From Bradysia coprophila (Eukaryota > Arthropoda > Insecta > Diptera > Sciaridae), in assembly GCF_014529535.1 (NCBI RefSeq), contig NW_023503374.1, positions 5,518,001-5,582,000 of the forward strand: a stretch of DNA of 64,000 nt, given 5' to 3'. The notes below the pieces were generated by a model. That model saw nothing but the letters and a program-made list of their open reading frames with translations. It made no database searches and was not told the origin of the DNA. How positions within the stretch are numbered: the first letter of the stretch is position 1; each line of letters starts with the position of its first letter. This document shows positions 11,747 through 23,959 of this stretch, in pieces. Made by a program: the position numbers and the translations under genes.

Positions 11747-11809
11747 AAAAGAATTCTTGAATGAAACGATGTTCCTTTATTACATGACCTACCAAGTCGT
11801 TATCAGGTA

Positions 11810-11815
11810 AATAAA
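11810..11815 (+). terminator. polyadenylation signal AATAAA of the STING gene
   Basis: A canonical AATAAA lies 64 bases after the STING stop codon and is followed by T-rich sequence. Confidence 0.55.
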
Positions 11816-12082
11816 ATTTACTGAATTTGGTTGAAATAAATGTTTGTTTAATTGACTAAGTATACCTTGAAGCAACTGAAACAATTTAGAGCAGAACGTC
11901 TGACCTGGCAATTTTGTTTTTTAGCTGTTAATGAGCCCCATATTGATGACAAATGAAAAATGAAAATCAAAAATTTAAAATTTTTATTGAAAATCCATCG
12001 TGTCTGACCAGTTAGAAATTGGACTTCCCAACTTCCCTGGCTTTCGATAAAAATTTTATTGTTACATTCCATTCTTGGTAGT

Positions 12083-12421
12083 TAGAACTGTGCGCCGGTT
12101 TTGCAAACATTAAAAGTGTCGGCATTTCCTTAGCATAGTTCTTCCAAAAAATCGGATATTGTCGACCTTTAAATTACCAGCAAGTGATAGTAGTATATAG
12201 TGAATCTCACGGTAGCCCTCATTTTCTGATCTACGTCTGTCTGGCTGAATGACCTGAATGTTTTTCGACCATTTCTACAACAAACTTTGATGAGGATTTC
12301 AGCTGATATAGCCGCCGACCAAACGTCGGCTAATGGCGGCTGAGAATGTATCGGCGGCGGATACCGGCTGAGCCTAAAATCGGCTGGCGTGGCCGGCGCG
12401 GCCGGCCGGCGCACAGTTCTA
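12083..12421. mobile_element. GC-rich hAT-type MITE, 339 bp
   Basis: The ends TAGAACTGTGCGCCGG and CCGGCGCACAGTTCTA are perfect inverted repeats, flanked by the direct repeat TTGGTAGT (12075-12082 and 12422-12429). TAG...CTA ends with an 8-bp duplication are characteristic of hAT elements. The right half is strikingly GC-rich with repeated CGGCTG and GGCCGG words, unlike anything else in the window. An open frame across it on the minus strand is a by-product. Confidence 0.88.
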
Positions 12422-12670
12422 TTGGTAGTCATACCTTCTTATTGATTCCTCTACTATACGTATAAGTTGATGGAGAGATAAACTGGGATTACATTCTGCT
12501 TTGCGCTCAAAAACCGGGCCAATATTTTTGTTCATAACTGGTATACAGCACAGCATAGTTTCCGAACAATAAACTGATGAGCTTACGAGATGAGGAGCTT
12601 AGAGATTAAGAGAAAGAATTTTCTGTTCTCCCACGTTTGGCATTGATCACATAATTTCAAGTCGTTCTTC

Positions 12671-14389
12671 TTATTCTTTATTAGTCAGCGGAATAATCAA
12701 AAAATGTAGGTCCATGACATTAGTTCCACTGTGGCCAGTTTTGATATGGTATTTGCCATCACATAACTTTTTGAAGAGATTATACGAATCGTTGTTCTCT
12801 AGGTACTTCTCTGCGCTGCCATTTTCCCATTCACGACAATCGTTGGCCACATGTAACGAGCCAATGGCTCCAGCGGCTACAGTTAAACGGTTTACTTGAG
12901 ATTTTGATGCTAAGCTTAAAATATCAACTTTATTACCGTCAGTAGGACCATCTATACCGTCCGTTCCACCTGATAAAAAGACTATGTCACGAAGCATTGG
13001 ATTTTTCTCTATTTCAGTAGCCATTCTCAAAGCCAATTCCTGATTTCTTCCACCGATTCCAACACCTCTTACAGTCACAGTCGGTTCACCGCCTGATATT
13101 ATGCATATTGCATTTTTGTTCGTTCTGTCCAGGACCGCATTTGTGAGTTCGATGCTGAAGCCTTCCACATACTTTAACGTTTCCTCTAAAGAGTCAAGTA
13201 AATGCTGGAAACGTTCCCGATCTATTTGACCGGAATTCAACTTATATACCGCTTCAGCAATCTTACAATAGAGTACACTAAGCACTGAAACATCTCCTTC
13301 GAGGCGCTTCGACATACAAATGCCGCGAATCTTAAGGTTATTCAATTCTTGTATGCCGACGTTAATCGCCACGCTGTTATTTCCTATAACTTGCACCAAA
13401 GATTTTCCTAGGAGGGCGTTCGAATCGGAATGCGTTGATGTCGACAAACATTTTAGCACAGACTTAGGTACCGACTCTATCAAATTATATTTTTGTAGAA
13501 TTTGTTCAGCCTTTTCCTTTTCAATGTCTTGGATCAATGTAGGACCGCTCGCAATTAAATTTATCGGATCGCCACAAATATCGGAAATGATTAGCGAAAC
13601 CACTTTATGAGCTCTACGTGCAGCTAACGCTAATTTTCCGCCTTTGATAGATGACATCCTTATTCTGACAATGTTCAGTTCGTTGATAGTGGCACCTGAA
13701 CGTGCCAACTTTTGTATTACTTGGACTTTTTCATCTAACTTTATTTGATCTGCAGGAATGGGAAGTAGTGCACTTCCACCACCAGATATTAAAACGAAAA
13801 GAACGTCGTCGTCGGTCAACCGTTCAACATATTCATAAATGCTTCTAGCCGTTGATAACGCGTTTTCATCTGGCATATTGTCTCTAGCACCCTCGAAGAC
13901 CTTGATTACACTTTCCTTGCGAAGTTGCATGTCTGCATCCGCTGCAAATCTTTTTGCAGTTCCAAGTGGTACACTCAATATTCCCGAAACTAAAGTGTTG
14001 CCGAATATACGCTCAATTTGAACTGCCATTCCTAAAACCGCTTTACCTGTGGTGATAAGACGAATTCTTTAGTGTGAGTTTAACCTGTGAGTAGGGGAAC
14101 AGAGTTCAATTTACCGAACCCAACTAGATGGCACTTTCGATTTGTGATATCTACAACGAACGATATTCAGAATTAGAACCGTTTTATCATGGACACAAAC
14201 AGCAATAGTATACGAACCAATGTACTCATCTCCAACGCGAACAGTATTCGGTAAAATCAATTCGATTTTCTGTGAATTTAGCAATGACTTGGGCTTGACT
14301 GACTCTACACATTTTCCGAAAACCGTTCTTAGGATCTGACTGTAATTAATCGATTCACACATTTTGCTTACTGTAGTTAAATTAACCAT
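12671..14389 (-). CDS. GLYCTK: glycerate kinase (GLYCTK type, MOFRL domain)
   Basis: Three exons on the minus strand, 14389-14218, 14150-14115 and 14046-12671, join in frame with GT-AG introns to give about 527 residues, the usual length. The joined reading across the two small introns (DITNRKCHLVGFGK followed by AVLGMAVQIERI) restores the conserved start of the N-terminal domain. Further family marks are LISGGGSALLPIP, SSIKGGKLA, SDICGDPINLIASGPT and, in the C-terminal MOFRL domain, ISGGEPTVTV, GGRNQELAL, SGGTDGIDGPT and TGHSGTNVMDL. The enzyme phosphorylates D-glycerate in serine and fructose catabolism, in cytosol or mitochondria. An alternative start Met lies nine codons in. The gene converges on the STING gene, with the hAT MITE between the two 3' ends. 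Confidence 0.94.
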
Positions 14390-14854
14390 AATCTATCCAC
14401 ATAAATAAAGAGATTGATAACAAGTTAGTGTCGTCACGTCTTAAGTGTCAACATTCATTGGAGCGGTACTAGAAGAAATTGTTAATTTTTATAAATACTC
14501 TCCGTATTTAATCATTTTTATTCGTATTCTGGACATGATTTTGCATAAGACTAATTTTCTTGCATTTTCACACTTATTTTACGAATTTCCAGTACTCACC
14601 TTGTTACCCCTGCAGAATCGGCAAGCGTATGTTCAATAAATGTGTTACTTCTGTTGTTAAAAATATTTTAGGTGAAAATCTGTTACTTCATTTGTTACTA
14701 CTTTGAACAAGCGTCACGCTTTATAAGACAATTCCAACCACAGATAATTGCTTAGTTTTGCCGATTATTACGGGTGCGTGGTAAAACGATTTTTGTGTTC
14801 ATTTGTTTTCGATTTATAATTAGAGAAGAATTTACATAGTTTTCAGTTAAGTTA
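14390..14854. other. intergenic, upstream of glycerate kinase
   Basis: No gene seen. A short partial R1-type word (AATCTGTTACTTCATTTGTT) occurs at 14676-14695. Confidence 0.4.
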
Positions 14855-15047
14855 CAGGGAGAGAAAATTGAAATTCGACATGTTTTCTGTTTTGGGAGTT
14901 TTCGCGGTTTGTAAATTTGTAATGATTCCACAAAAAAATCGTTTATTAAATTGAAAATCTAAATTTTCATTTGTTCAACGAGATTCTCAACAAAACACAA
15001 CAACGCTTAAATTAGAAAACATGTCGAATTTCATTTTCCTCTCCCTG
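14855..15047. mobile_element. MITE with CAGGGAGAG ends, 193 bp
   Basis: The left end CAGGGAGAGAAAATTGAAAT and the right end ATTTCATTTTCCTCTCCCTG are inverted repeats of about 38 bp that include TTCGACATGTTTTCT. No intact target duplication is visible. The sequence at 60400-60520 is a diverged relative with the same order of words (GAAATTCGACTTGTTTTCT, then TTGATTCCACAA). Confidence 0.75.
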
Positions 15048-15063
15048 TAAATAAATCCAACGT

Positions 15064-15973
15064 TTATAACAATCTGTTATACGCAAACAGCCCAAAAATC
15101 CCAATGAACATGAAGAAATAGCAATATGTGAGAATCAGCTCGGGTGAAGGTTGTGTGCGACAGTAGTCAGTTTGCGTGCCAACTGCTCTTGAGATGGGCA
15201 CCATTGCCAGCGACTTTGCACCTTAAATTAAAATTTTTGATATAAATTACGTTGTACCGAATGATTTTGTTTCTAAGCAAAATGGTCATTTACATATTTT
15301 CGAACAAGTTTTAGCAGAAAAAGTAATGGCAAAGGTTATTCGGCACTTGAACGTCCAACATTGTTCATCGAGTTTTTTTTAAGCATTTGATATGTATAGA
15401 GGCCGTTGAGGCCAAGTGTGACAATATTCATCATTTGACCTAAAAACATTTATCGCCATTTTTCTCAAAAATGCCAACAGAAGTTTCTCATTTCGTCACT
15501 GAGTTGTGAGCTGTGAAAAGTGAACTTTTTCATACATGATTTGGGTGATGTGTGAAGGGTCTTTTTTCACTGTTACTTTTTGGCACCAGTTGATTGATCT
15601 GCATTGATGTCCGTTACTTTTCGCAGCTCGTTGTATGCAACATGTTGTTTTTGTCACACTATGTGACTTCACAACTATTAACAAAAACAAACTCCACTTC
15701 GTAACTTGTTGCTTAAATGACTATAACATTGAATTAGCACGTAAAGCGCGGAACGCCCCTTCGGGTCGGGCTATCCCGTCACCACTCGTTAAAATACAAA
15801 TTTGGAACCTCGGGCGTAATGTACTATAACTTACTAACAGTTATCAAAAAAGAAAACACTCTAATCCCGTAATTTAAAATTACTTACGTATATCATCCTC
15901 CAGTCTTGATCGAAGCTCTTCCTTTCTTCCAACAACACTTAATCCCCGTTTTCGTAGCTCCTCTGAAAGCTGG
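15064..15973 (-). CDS. small SAP-domain protein with C-terminal membrane segment (partial model)
   Basis: Two minus-strand exons, 15973-15888 and 15221-15064, join in frame across a GT-AG intron. The first encodes QLSEELRKRGLSVVGRKEEL followed by RSRLEDDI, which fits the helix-turn-helix pattern of a SAP domain (LxxELxxRGLxxxGxKxxLxxRL). The second encodes a short linker and a hydrophobic segment, ILTYCYFFMFIGIFGLFAY, ending NRLL. SAP domains bind nucleic acid and also occur in some nuclear-envelope proteins; a single membrane span here suggests a nuclear or ER membrane location, which is inference. At least one upstream exon is missing: the first exon starts mid-codon, and I could not find the start between 15974 and 17113. 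I do not recognise the gene. Confidence 0.55.
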
Positions 15974-17113
15974 CTGAAGTATTAATAACGAATGGCATCA
16001 TCATTTGGGAACAATAAAAAATTCATATCAACGAGATTTTCTATTGTGTAAGATGAAATGAGACAACAATATCGATTGAAGCTCGATACCTATCATTATG
16101 ATGTGTATGATATGCGGAGCGGAATATCATAGATCAGACAAAAGACTCTTACAAGAGGAAGGAGTGACGCAAATCATTCAGTTTCTACTTAGAATAGAAT
16201 ATGATACAAGAAAGTATGACACTTAACTCTCCGACACGCAGAAATTTTAATTTACAATTTAGTTTATATAAGGATAAACGTCACTTAACGTCACTCTCTT
16301 TTGTATGGAGCAGATGTTTGATTTTAGTTCCACCCTAATTTCCAAGGTTATGCTCAACCCTAAATTAAAAAAAAATCTGTGAGTCATCCAATGTTCCAAA
16401 AAGTTGTTCCACTTTTAAGTCCAAAACAAATTTTTAGAGTAAAAAAATTATTGCGAGATGCAGGGATTTTTTTGTAGTGTGGAGTTGCATCACGGTACCT
16501 TACTAACGTAGCGCCATGTATCCATGAAATTTTTTTGTTGAGATAAGAACGTACGGCTGATGATGGTCAATATTGTTGTCTAAAACCAAAAAGTGTGTAA
16601 CCATTTCTTCGAAGGCTAATCAAAATACAGTGCTGTTACTCCTCCTAAAACTCCATACAATCAAAAATTTTAAAAGTCATCCTAAGACTCCTGAAATGGA
16701 GCTACAGAGTAAAAAAATAATCGCTCAACAAATAAATAAAATTTCACCTGCGGTGCAGGGGAGTTGCTTCATTCTTTACATATTGGAATGTTTAAACAAA
16801 TGAAGTAGAAGATTTTTTCATCAATTTCGTGAAATGATTCAATCTTATTTACCGGCGACATTTCCGAAATCTATTTCATTCTCCAGAGTTTGACTCCTCT
16901 TCTGACTCAGGAGTTCTAAGTAATATGACGGAAATGATACGATAATTTTACCCACAATTTTTTTTTAATGGTAACATTTTGCATAAAGTGAAAGTCTACA
17001 GAATTAATACATCGTTATTCATTTACTTCTTGCACAATGACTGCTGTGTACAACATACCATTTTCAAATATAAAAGATTATTAAAAATTCGTTAAAAAAC
17101 ACAATTTCGCTGC
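15974..17113. other. intergenic, may hold the missing exon of the SAP gene
   Basis: No confident coding region. A partial R1 word in reverse orientation (AACAAATGAAGTAGAAGATTT) lies at 16796-16816. The missing 5' exon of the SAP protein should lie here if that gene is intact. Confidence 0.4.
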
Positions 17114-20100
17114 TTAATTCCGCGCACGAATAACTAATGCAAGGTAAGCGAATATCCTAAATCCAATAATTAGCAAAATCAGCCCCAAAAAGTCGAATTG
17201 AAAATCGTTCTGAAAGAAGAATAGATTCATGTTACTTTTCGATGTAGTCATACCGTGCAGCTGCGATCTTACTGCATCAAAATTTAAAGTTTCCAAAATG
17301 ACACGACCTGATCTCGGGCAGGTAGTGTTTGCTCTCAAGCATGCAATTTCACCATCGGCCACATCTTTCCACTGATTTATTAAGAGGCCTTCATTACCAT
17401 ACCGAAACCACGATATGTAGGACAACCATTTAAAGTATTCGGGGACTGAGCCTGAATTTAAGAAAAATCCTCCGAACAGTAAAAACGGAATTATTATGGG
17501 TGGCCCCACTGATAGAGCCATTGATGTTGACGAGCTAGCGCACGAGATTAGGTATCCTGCAATAGCAATTGTTAGTTAATTTGAACTTTAATTCAATTGA
17601 CCAAATCAATAAGTGTTACCTGCAGACGTGGAAACATTCGCCACTAAAGTAACCAATGCCAACGCTAATAAATACGATGTCCAGGTGGGACGTAGACCGA
17701 TCATGGGATACGCTATTGATGTGAATATGAAGGGTACAAGTAGGAATAAGGGCAATTCCGCCAATGTTTTTCCAAGGAAATATGTGTCTGTACTGTACAG
17801 ACGGCTTCTCGACTCGCGTAGAAATATGGGCAATTCGGCGCAAAAAACCTAAATCATTTGGAATAGCACAAAATAGATGAGGAGGGAAAGGGATTCATAT
17901 TTTTGGTCACGAATGTATCGACAATGGAAGGTTGTTTTACATAGATTCATAATGTAAGGTATCGTATGTGACCGGTCATTTACATTTCCAGAAGCGGTTA
18001 AGAACGCCTTAAATTGTCGATACAATTCAATCCCAAAATATTTGACTTAGTTCAAGTTGTAATGCCAAATGAGAACTGAATGAACAGAATTAATCCGAAG
18101 TCTCTTACATTAATAACCGCAAAGAGGTTTTGGAACGTCATATTTGTTAGGAACAGAAATAACGCTCCATTAATGTTCATAACACCATCCTAGAAAGACT
18201 TTAAGATCAAATTTCATTTCGTTTCTGTAACAAATGCGTTAAATACTTGATTTAACTCCTGTCCAAAAAATATCAACCCAATCAGCGAGGAGACCATCTA
18301 CAAAATATTAACGATTTTAACAGATAAACTCCCTCCTTTCACATATTATCTACGTACCACAGTCTGCAGCAACCTAAATGAAATAATTTATTTTCGATAA
18401 AATTGTCTTGTTTTAATAAATCAGTTAACGTGCTACCTTACTCGCACCAGGAACGGTTCTTTCAATACGTTAAGCCACGAACGCCACAATATTGCACAAA
18501 ACTGTGTCCACCAAGTGGCTCGATATTCATAAATTTGGTTTTTAAAATGGCCTACAACGTTATGGTCGCCCTTATTACAAGTGCTTATTGCCTTATGTAA
18601 TTCCTTAGCATAATCACTGCTAGCAAAGGTGTCGCAAATTTTACGAATATTTTCTCTGCTGTCTTGTTCATTTCCAGGCACAACTGCCAGTTGTTGGACA
18701 TAGAAATCAGCCGGATTATAGTTGCTCGGACATGGTGTACTCAATTGACTAAAGAAGTTTGATGCTTCGCCTGGCGTACCCAAAAAAGCAACACGTCCTT
18801 CTGCCATTAACAGAAGTTTGTCGAACAGTGCAAACAGTTCAGAAGACGGCTGATGAATCGTCAGTATAATGGTTTTTCCTTTCGTTGCCAAACGCTTGAG
18901 AACTTGTAAGACGCTGTGCGCCATAAACGAATCCAGTCCCGATGTTGGTTCGTCACAAAACAACAGAGATGGATCGGTGAGTGATTCGCTGGCGAATGCT
19001 AATCTTTTCTTTTCACCTCCCGACAATCCTTTCGATTGACCCGGGTTACCGATTTTCGTATTTTTACACTTGACCAGCGATAATTCTGCGAGAACCTCAT
19101 CCACTTTCTTCACTTTTTGATGGTAGGGTATAGTCTTTGGCATTCTCAGCATTGCCTGAAATGAGCAAAAGTTATATTCGCTGTAGTCGGACGTAGCTCA
19201 GACTATTGGTGAAATAATACCTGAAATATTAAATGTTCTCGTGCAGTCAACGAACTAATGAAAAGGTCCTGCTGTTCCACATACGCGCAATGAGCACTGA
19301 GCTCTTCAAATCCGATTTCCATTCCATTAAAAGCACGCTCCGCTGTTTGTGATAATTGAATGCCGACGGGAGTGCGAAATGCCAGCGTATTCAGTAATGT
19401 TGTTTTACCGGCACCCGAACTCCCCATTACAGCTAATATTTCTCCAGAATTAGCAATACCGGAAATGTTTTTGATCAGATGCTTCCGGGGAGTTGGAGCT
19501 TTGTCACGCAGGCCAACGCAGACTTTCATTTTGTTTAAAGCATTTCGAAATACGGACGTTTGGGTTGGCATTTCACCGAAAACATCGATGTTCTTCCAAG
19601 TGTATGTGATTCGTTGTTTAAGCTCCGTACAGCTTCCATATTGTCTTTTAGGATGATTAGGCTGAAAACAAAAACAAATTTTTTGTAGCAGTGAAATTAA
19701 CCTGCTTTAACCGACTCCAGATGCACGTAATCATTGTAAAAAATGCGCCAAATAACTCAAACCACTTATTTATGAAGAATGGATAACAATTCCACTCATC
19801 CTAAATGAACGGGCACTTGAAGATGGATAATAAATTGAAAATTTCGTCGTAGAGTGACCTTGCCGCAAACGAAATGTCGTAACAGATATTCACGGCGTTT
19901 AATGGAGCATGGAATCTTCTACCATATTCTTCGCCATATTCAAAGAGTTTCAAACTTTTTTCGTCGTAGACATATCACCATTCAAAAATGTCGCAATTTC
20001 GACTTTAGCTGGCTGTTGCTCCATTGCCAGGTTGTTGAGAGAAGCAATTTTGACACGAATTAACTTACATTTAGTGCCTCTATCCGTTGCTAAAACAATC

Positions 20101-22860
20101 TGTATTTAAATTGACTCGTGGGTCCCGCACGGTTACGTGTGCCGGCTCTCCGAAACGGCTGGACAGATCCGGAAACTGAATACAGTTTCGTGTAGTCCCT
20201 TAACCAGAACTGAGAACATGAGAAGAAATCAGAGGTCCCACCGTGGGTCAGCTGCAGAAAGTGTACCCTATTTTAAATGAAAATGTTTTTACAGTGCTTT
20301 ACGTTTGTATGATACACTGGAGTTTTAGTACATATTTATAGTACCACTCATGCTTGAAGTGCGTTGGTTGATTTCAAATCTTGTACTTCATTTTCTTAAC
20401 ATGCATTGTACTATTTATAACAGTCTATATTACCCAGAGCTTGTCATTATTTTTGTCGTCGTTATCGATAACAGATGAATAGTCGTATGTGACAGGTTAA
20501 TTACGCTCATAAAGGGTTCATAGGTTGTTGAAATCAAATCAAAGAGAATTCACGAAATTTGATACTTTCACAAAATTTACATAAAAGTTGAACGATTTTG
20601 AGTCTACAGACTCATATGTTACCTACAAATAATGTGATTTGTTCTGTAGATTTAAGAATATTTGCTTAGATGATAATCTTATTTGCTGTTCATGAGTTTA
20701 GAAATTTTATGCTGACATTTTATTTCATGATAACTAACTATGGTTGCTGTAAATGAGGCTAAATCAAGATCATAATTCCATTTTTGGAAGTTTTCGAATT
20801 GTAATTTTAATGCTAAGTTAGAAAAAGTCGTGGTTATTTAAGTATGGTTCGTATAATATTGATTAGGTTAATTGATTCTATCTGAAGATATGGTTTTATC
20901 AACGCAATTCAATCAATAAATGAGGGAATGAAGTCGGACTGAATTAATTTGATTGACCTTCAACTCCATACAAATATTTTTTTCTTGATCATGTTCAGGT
21001 GGTGAAAAATTAAAATTTTAAAAATTTCGAGTAGCCGATTTTTCACTATTCCTAAGATCACTAAGACTGGGTTTTCCATTTTTTTTTTACCTTGAATCCA
21101 CATTTTATCCTTCCACAAAGAATGGTTCAATGGTTCTCGACCTATCTTCGAGACAGATCTCAATTTGTCGTCGTTGGCGGGTGTAAGTCCGAAAGGATTG
21201 TGCCGACGTCTGGTGTTCCGCAAGGGTCTATACTGGGACCGCTGCTTTTTATCATCTTTATAAACGACCTGATGGCATCGCTCACGTCTTGCTCTGGCTT
21301 CGCGGATGACTTAAAACTATATAGGGCTATTAACGGTGTATACGACTGTCAGCTACTCCAAGATTATGTCACGAAGGTAGTTGATTGGTGTGAAAGTAAC
21401 AATATGTTCCTCAACGTTGATAAGTGTGCAGTGATGTCGACGACCCATAGCCGGAACAAAGTGCTGTACCAGTACAACGTTGAGAACCAAGTGTTGAAGA
21501 GGGTAGAATTTAAAAAAGATCTTGGAGTTATCATTGATGATAAGCTGTCGTTTATGAACCACATTGAGGATATCACGCGCAAATCATACAGATTGATTGG
21601 ATTTATTTTCCGTTTTGGAAAGTACTTCTCAAAGGAATCTACAATGCGTCTACTTTTTGCATCACTAGCCAGGAGCCGACTTGAATACTGCTCGACGGTC
21701 TGGAACCCCTTCTATGCCAATGCGTGTGACCAAATCGAGAGAGTTCAAAAAAATTTACAAGGTTGCTGTATTACACATTTCGCATTGCTCATCCCCGCCC
21801 CGAATATGATCAAAGACTTAAACATTTGAAGATGCATTCACTCGTAGACCCGACGATTAGAAAATGATGAAATTATGCTGTACAAAATTGTCCACAATCA
21901 CGTTGATACGCCGCTCTGCCGCATGCTTTCATTCCACCGTCCAAAGAGGTCGACGAGACAAGGATCGACATTTTCCCTACCGAAAATGACGGCAAACTAC
22001 CAAAGGAATGCTGAACAGAATTCAACTAAACCATGATGTCTATTTCCGTGAACTGGAGGTTACTGGATCGACCCTGCACTCCTACAAAAAGCTGGTCCGA
22101 GACTACTTTGAATTTTGAATGGTGAAACGTCTTCTTTTGTAACTAATCTTTCTTTTTTGTAATGCGATTTTTGGCTTGTTGTATCGGATTATTCTATTCT
22201 CTGTTGACTGATTTGTATGATTTTAGTTTTAACTTATGTTCGACTGACTTGTTATTGGGCTTCGGCCTGTTAGTTGGTCGTAAAACGTTGAAAAATAAAA
22301 TAAATAAATAAATAAAATAAAAATAAAGTTTCACCAACTTCCAACCCTCTTATATGAAAAAGTCGTACTTTTGGGTCAAATTATTAGGAAACTTTTCTTG
22401 TGATATTTTCATAACGATCGCATTAATAAATAGAAACATTTTATATTTAAATTGCTGTAACAAAGCCAAAAGACATGACATATTTTCCAGTAACGAGAAA
22501 AAGCCAATCAATAATGACGAGTTGTTACCTTGCAAATTACCTATCTAATCCTCGAAACCAAGTATCAATAACCAGAACATAAAAGATTAGACATCACACC
22601 TATAGTGAAGTATTGGTCAATTTTGTACAAAACCATTGAACGTTATGAAGATATAGTTTGCTAGAAAACGAGTTTTGCGAAGCCTTAGAATATTCAATCG
22701 TACGCATAGTCAACCACATCGCAATCACATTCAATATATTGTTCATTAAAAGAAATATGTTTCGAATATGCCATTCAAATAATGAAATTTGAGAAATTTA
22801 CACATAACTTACACTCTGATCGTCCTCTCCAATTAGATATTCCATATGATCCTCAGACAT
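17114..22860 (-). CDS. w: White, ABCG half-transporter for eye pigment precursors
   Basis: Eight minus-strand exons join without a frame break: 22860-22813, 19661-19221, 19155-18437, 18373-18358, 18297-18247, 18189-18109, 17848-17620 and 17556-17114, giving about 675 residues (Drosophila White has 687). The ATP-binding half holds the Walker [12 protein letters not shown], the signature [11 protein letters not shown], the Walker [14 protein letters not shown] and the H-loop [11 protein letters not shown]. The membrane half contains NADFYVQ-type and [12 protein letters not shown] sequences, [34 protein letters not shown], and [20 protein letters not shown] followed by NSGSVP, all closely matching White. 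White pairs with Scarlet or Brown in pigment-granule membranes to import tryptophan and guanine-derived precursors. The first intron is about 3.2 kb and has been invaded by a jockey-type LINE and an R1 repeat. One exon is only 16 nt long. Confidence 0.97.
20285..20510 (+). repeat. dispersed repeat family R1, copy C (longest)
   Basis: This copy begins with a CAGTGCTTTACG segment and a GTACCACTCATGCTTGAAG segment that are also found at 1085-1200. It continues with CAAATCTTGTACTTCATTTT, CCAGAGCTTGTCATTATTTT and TCGATAACAGATGAATAGTC. It lies in the first intron of white. Confidence 0.55.
21085..22326 (+). mobile_element. 5'-truncated jockey-type LINE in white intron 1
   Basis: The open frame 21092-21829 encodes the reverse transcriptase C-half: [37 protein letters not shown], the catalytic GFADDLKLY (F-A-D-D), [11 protein letters not shown] and [12 protein letters not shown]. 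After a stop, the same protein continues in another frame ([14 protein letters not shown], then [10 protein letters not shown]) to about 22117. The 3' end is a run of AATA units at 22290-22326, the usual jockey-clade tail. The N-terminal polymerase, endonuclease and gag parts are missing, so the copy is dead on arrival. It is inserted antisense to white. Confidence 0.92.
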
Positions 22861-23959
22861 TGTGATCTGTCGTTTAGTTTAGTAGAATGTAGCACTTTTC
22901 GCGACAGATATCAGACGAAAATATCACACATTTCGCTTAAAAGTAATCTTCAATGAAAATTGGTCGAATTTCTTTTTAATTTTCACAAAAAAATTCAGTT
23001 TACGATGTTCACCGTTCACATTATACAATCTGTGTGTAATGTTTATTGAGACGTTTTCCGCAGCGTTTGTTTGTGATTATAATAAATTAATCTCGGATTA
23101 ATCTAATTCAAACATTTCAGAAGTCTGAAAAGTGATTTCAATTCACCTTTCTACTATTTGCACTAGACCAAAAATAAAGATAAAGACACATCCGCTAAGA
23201 AGCAACCAACTGTTATACCGAGACAACGTTCAAATTCCAACTGATGTTGTACATCGTATGTAAATTAATGATTCCATGTACATTTCCCGATGTTATGCAT
23301 GTGCGTTACTTTATACTTATCGACTATATTGTGAGCCTCTTGCATGGTCTCTTGTTAAAAGTGTATGTACTGTGCACACCTCGTACTTTAGGAAACCATA
23401 TCAGTGCGACACCACTACTTAATACGGTGCTTTTATACGCATGCTAATTTTATAAATTTTTTAAAGATGTGGGTGAACTTAATGAGCAGGAGAAATGCGA
23501 CAGTTAGAGGAGAAATAATTTCTCAGAAATTATTCTTTAAATTTTAAACAGATCGTTTCACAGCCTATTGCCGCATGAGATTTAAATCAGAAAATTGCAA
23601 ATGAACCATACCGGTGATAAAATAGAATTTATTTCCTTTGTCCGTTATAATCGCTCTCTTTCAAATAGAAGCAGGCAGACAATGTAGAGGATATGAAATA
23701 ATAGTTTTTCGATCTACTATCATTCGGTTTTTGTACAGGTATCCGAGGTTCTCTAATATATATAGTAACCGTGTACGCATGTAAGAGCTATCAGTTCACA
23801 GAAAAATCATCCACGATAGTTGAAAACTGTGTACTTAGCGCCACCCACAACCATATATAAAAGTTCTTCTGGTCTTGACATACGCATAAGAAGTGTTAGT
23901 GAGCGATGAGTTGTTAAAAATTGGAAGTACTATTGATTCTGAAACGTAAAGTGTTCGAT
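22861..23959. other. upstream region of white, no gene seen
   Basis: This must hold the white promoter. I see no clear TATA and initiator pair on the minus strand. Several short open frames have no support. Confidence 0.4.

Noticed and set aside
12169-12432. 87-codon Pro/Ala/Arg-rich open frame
   Set aside because: It lies within the GC-rich hAT MITE; its composition comes from the CGG-rich repeat.
19801-19974. 58-codon stop-free minus-strand stretch ([18 protein letters not shown]) in white intron 1
   Set aside because: It looks protein-like but has no Met, no matching splice phase to white exons and no recognised family; it is possibly a decayed fragment.
20120-20250. Short GC-richer stretch with GTGGGTCCCGCACGG and CCACCGTGGGTCAG
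   Set aside because: Looks like a small inverted arrangement, but arms are too short and imperfect to support an element.
21353-21582. Minus-strand open frames opposite the LINE polymerase
   Set aside because: Shadows of the reverse transcriptase frame on the other strand.
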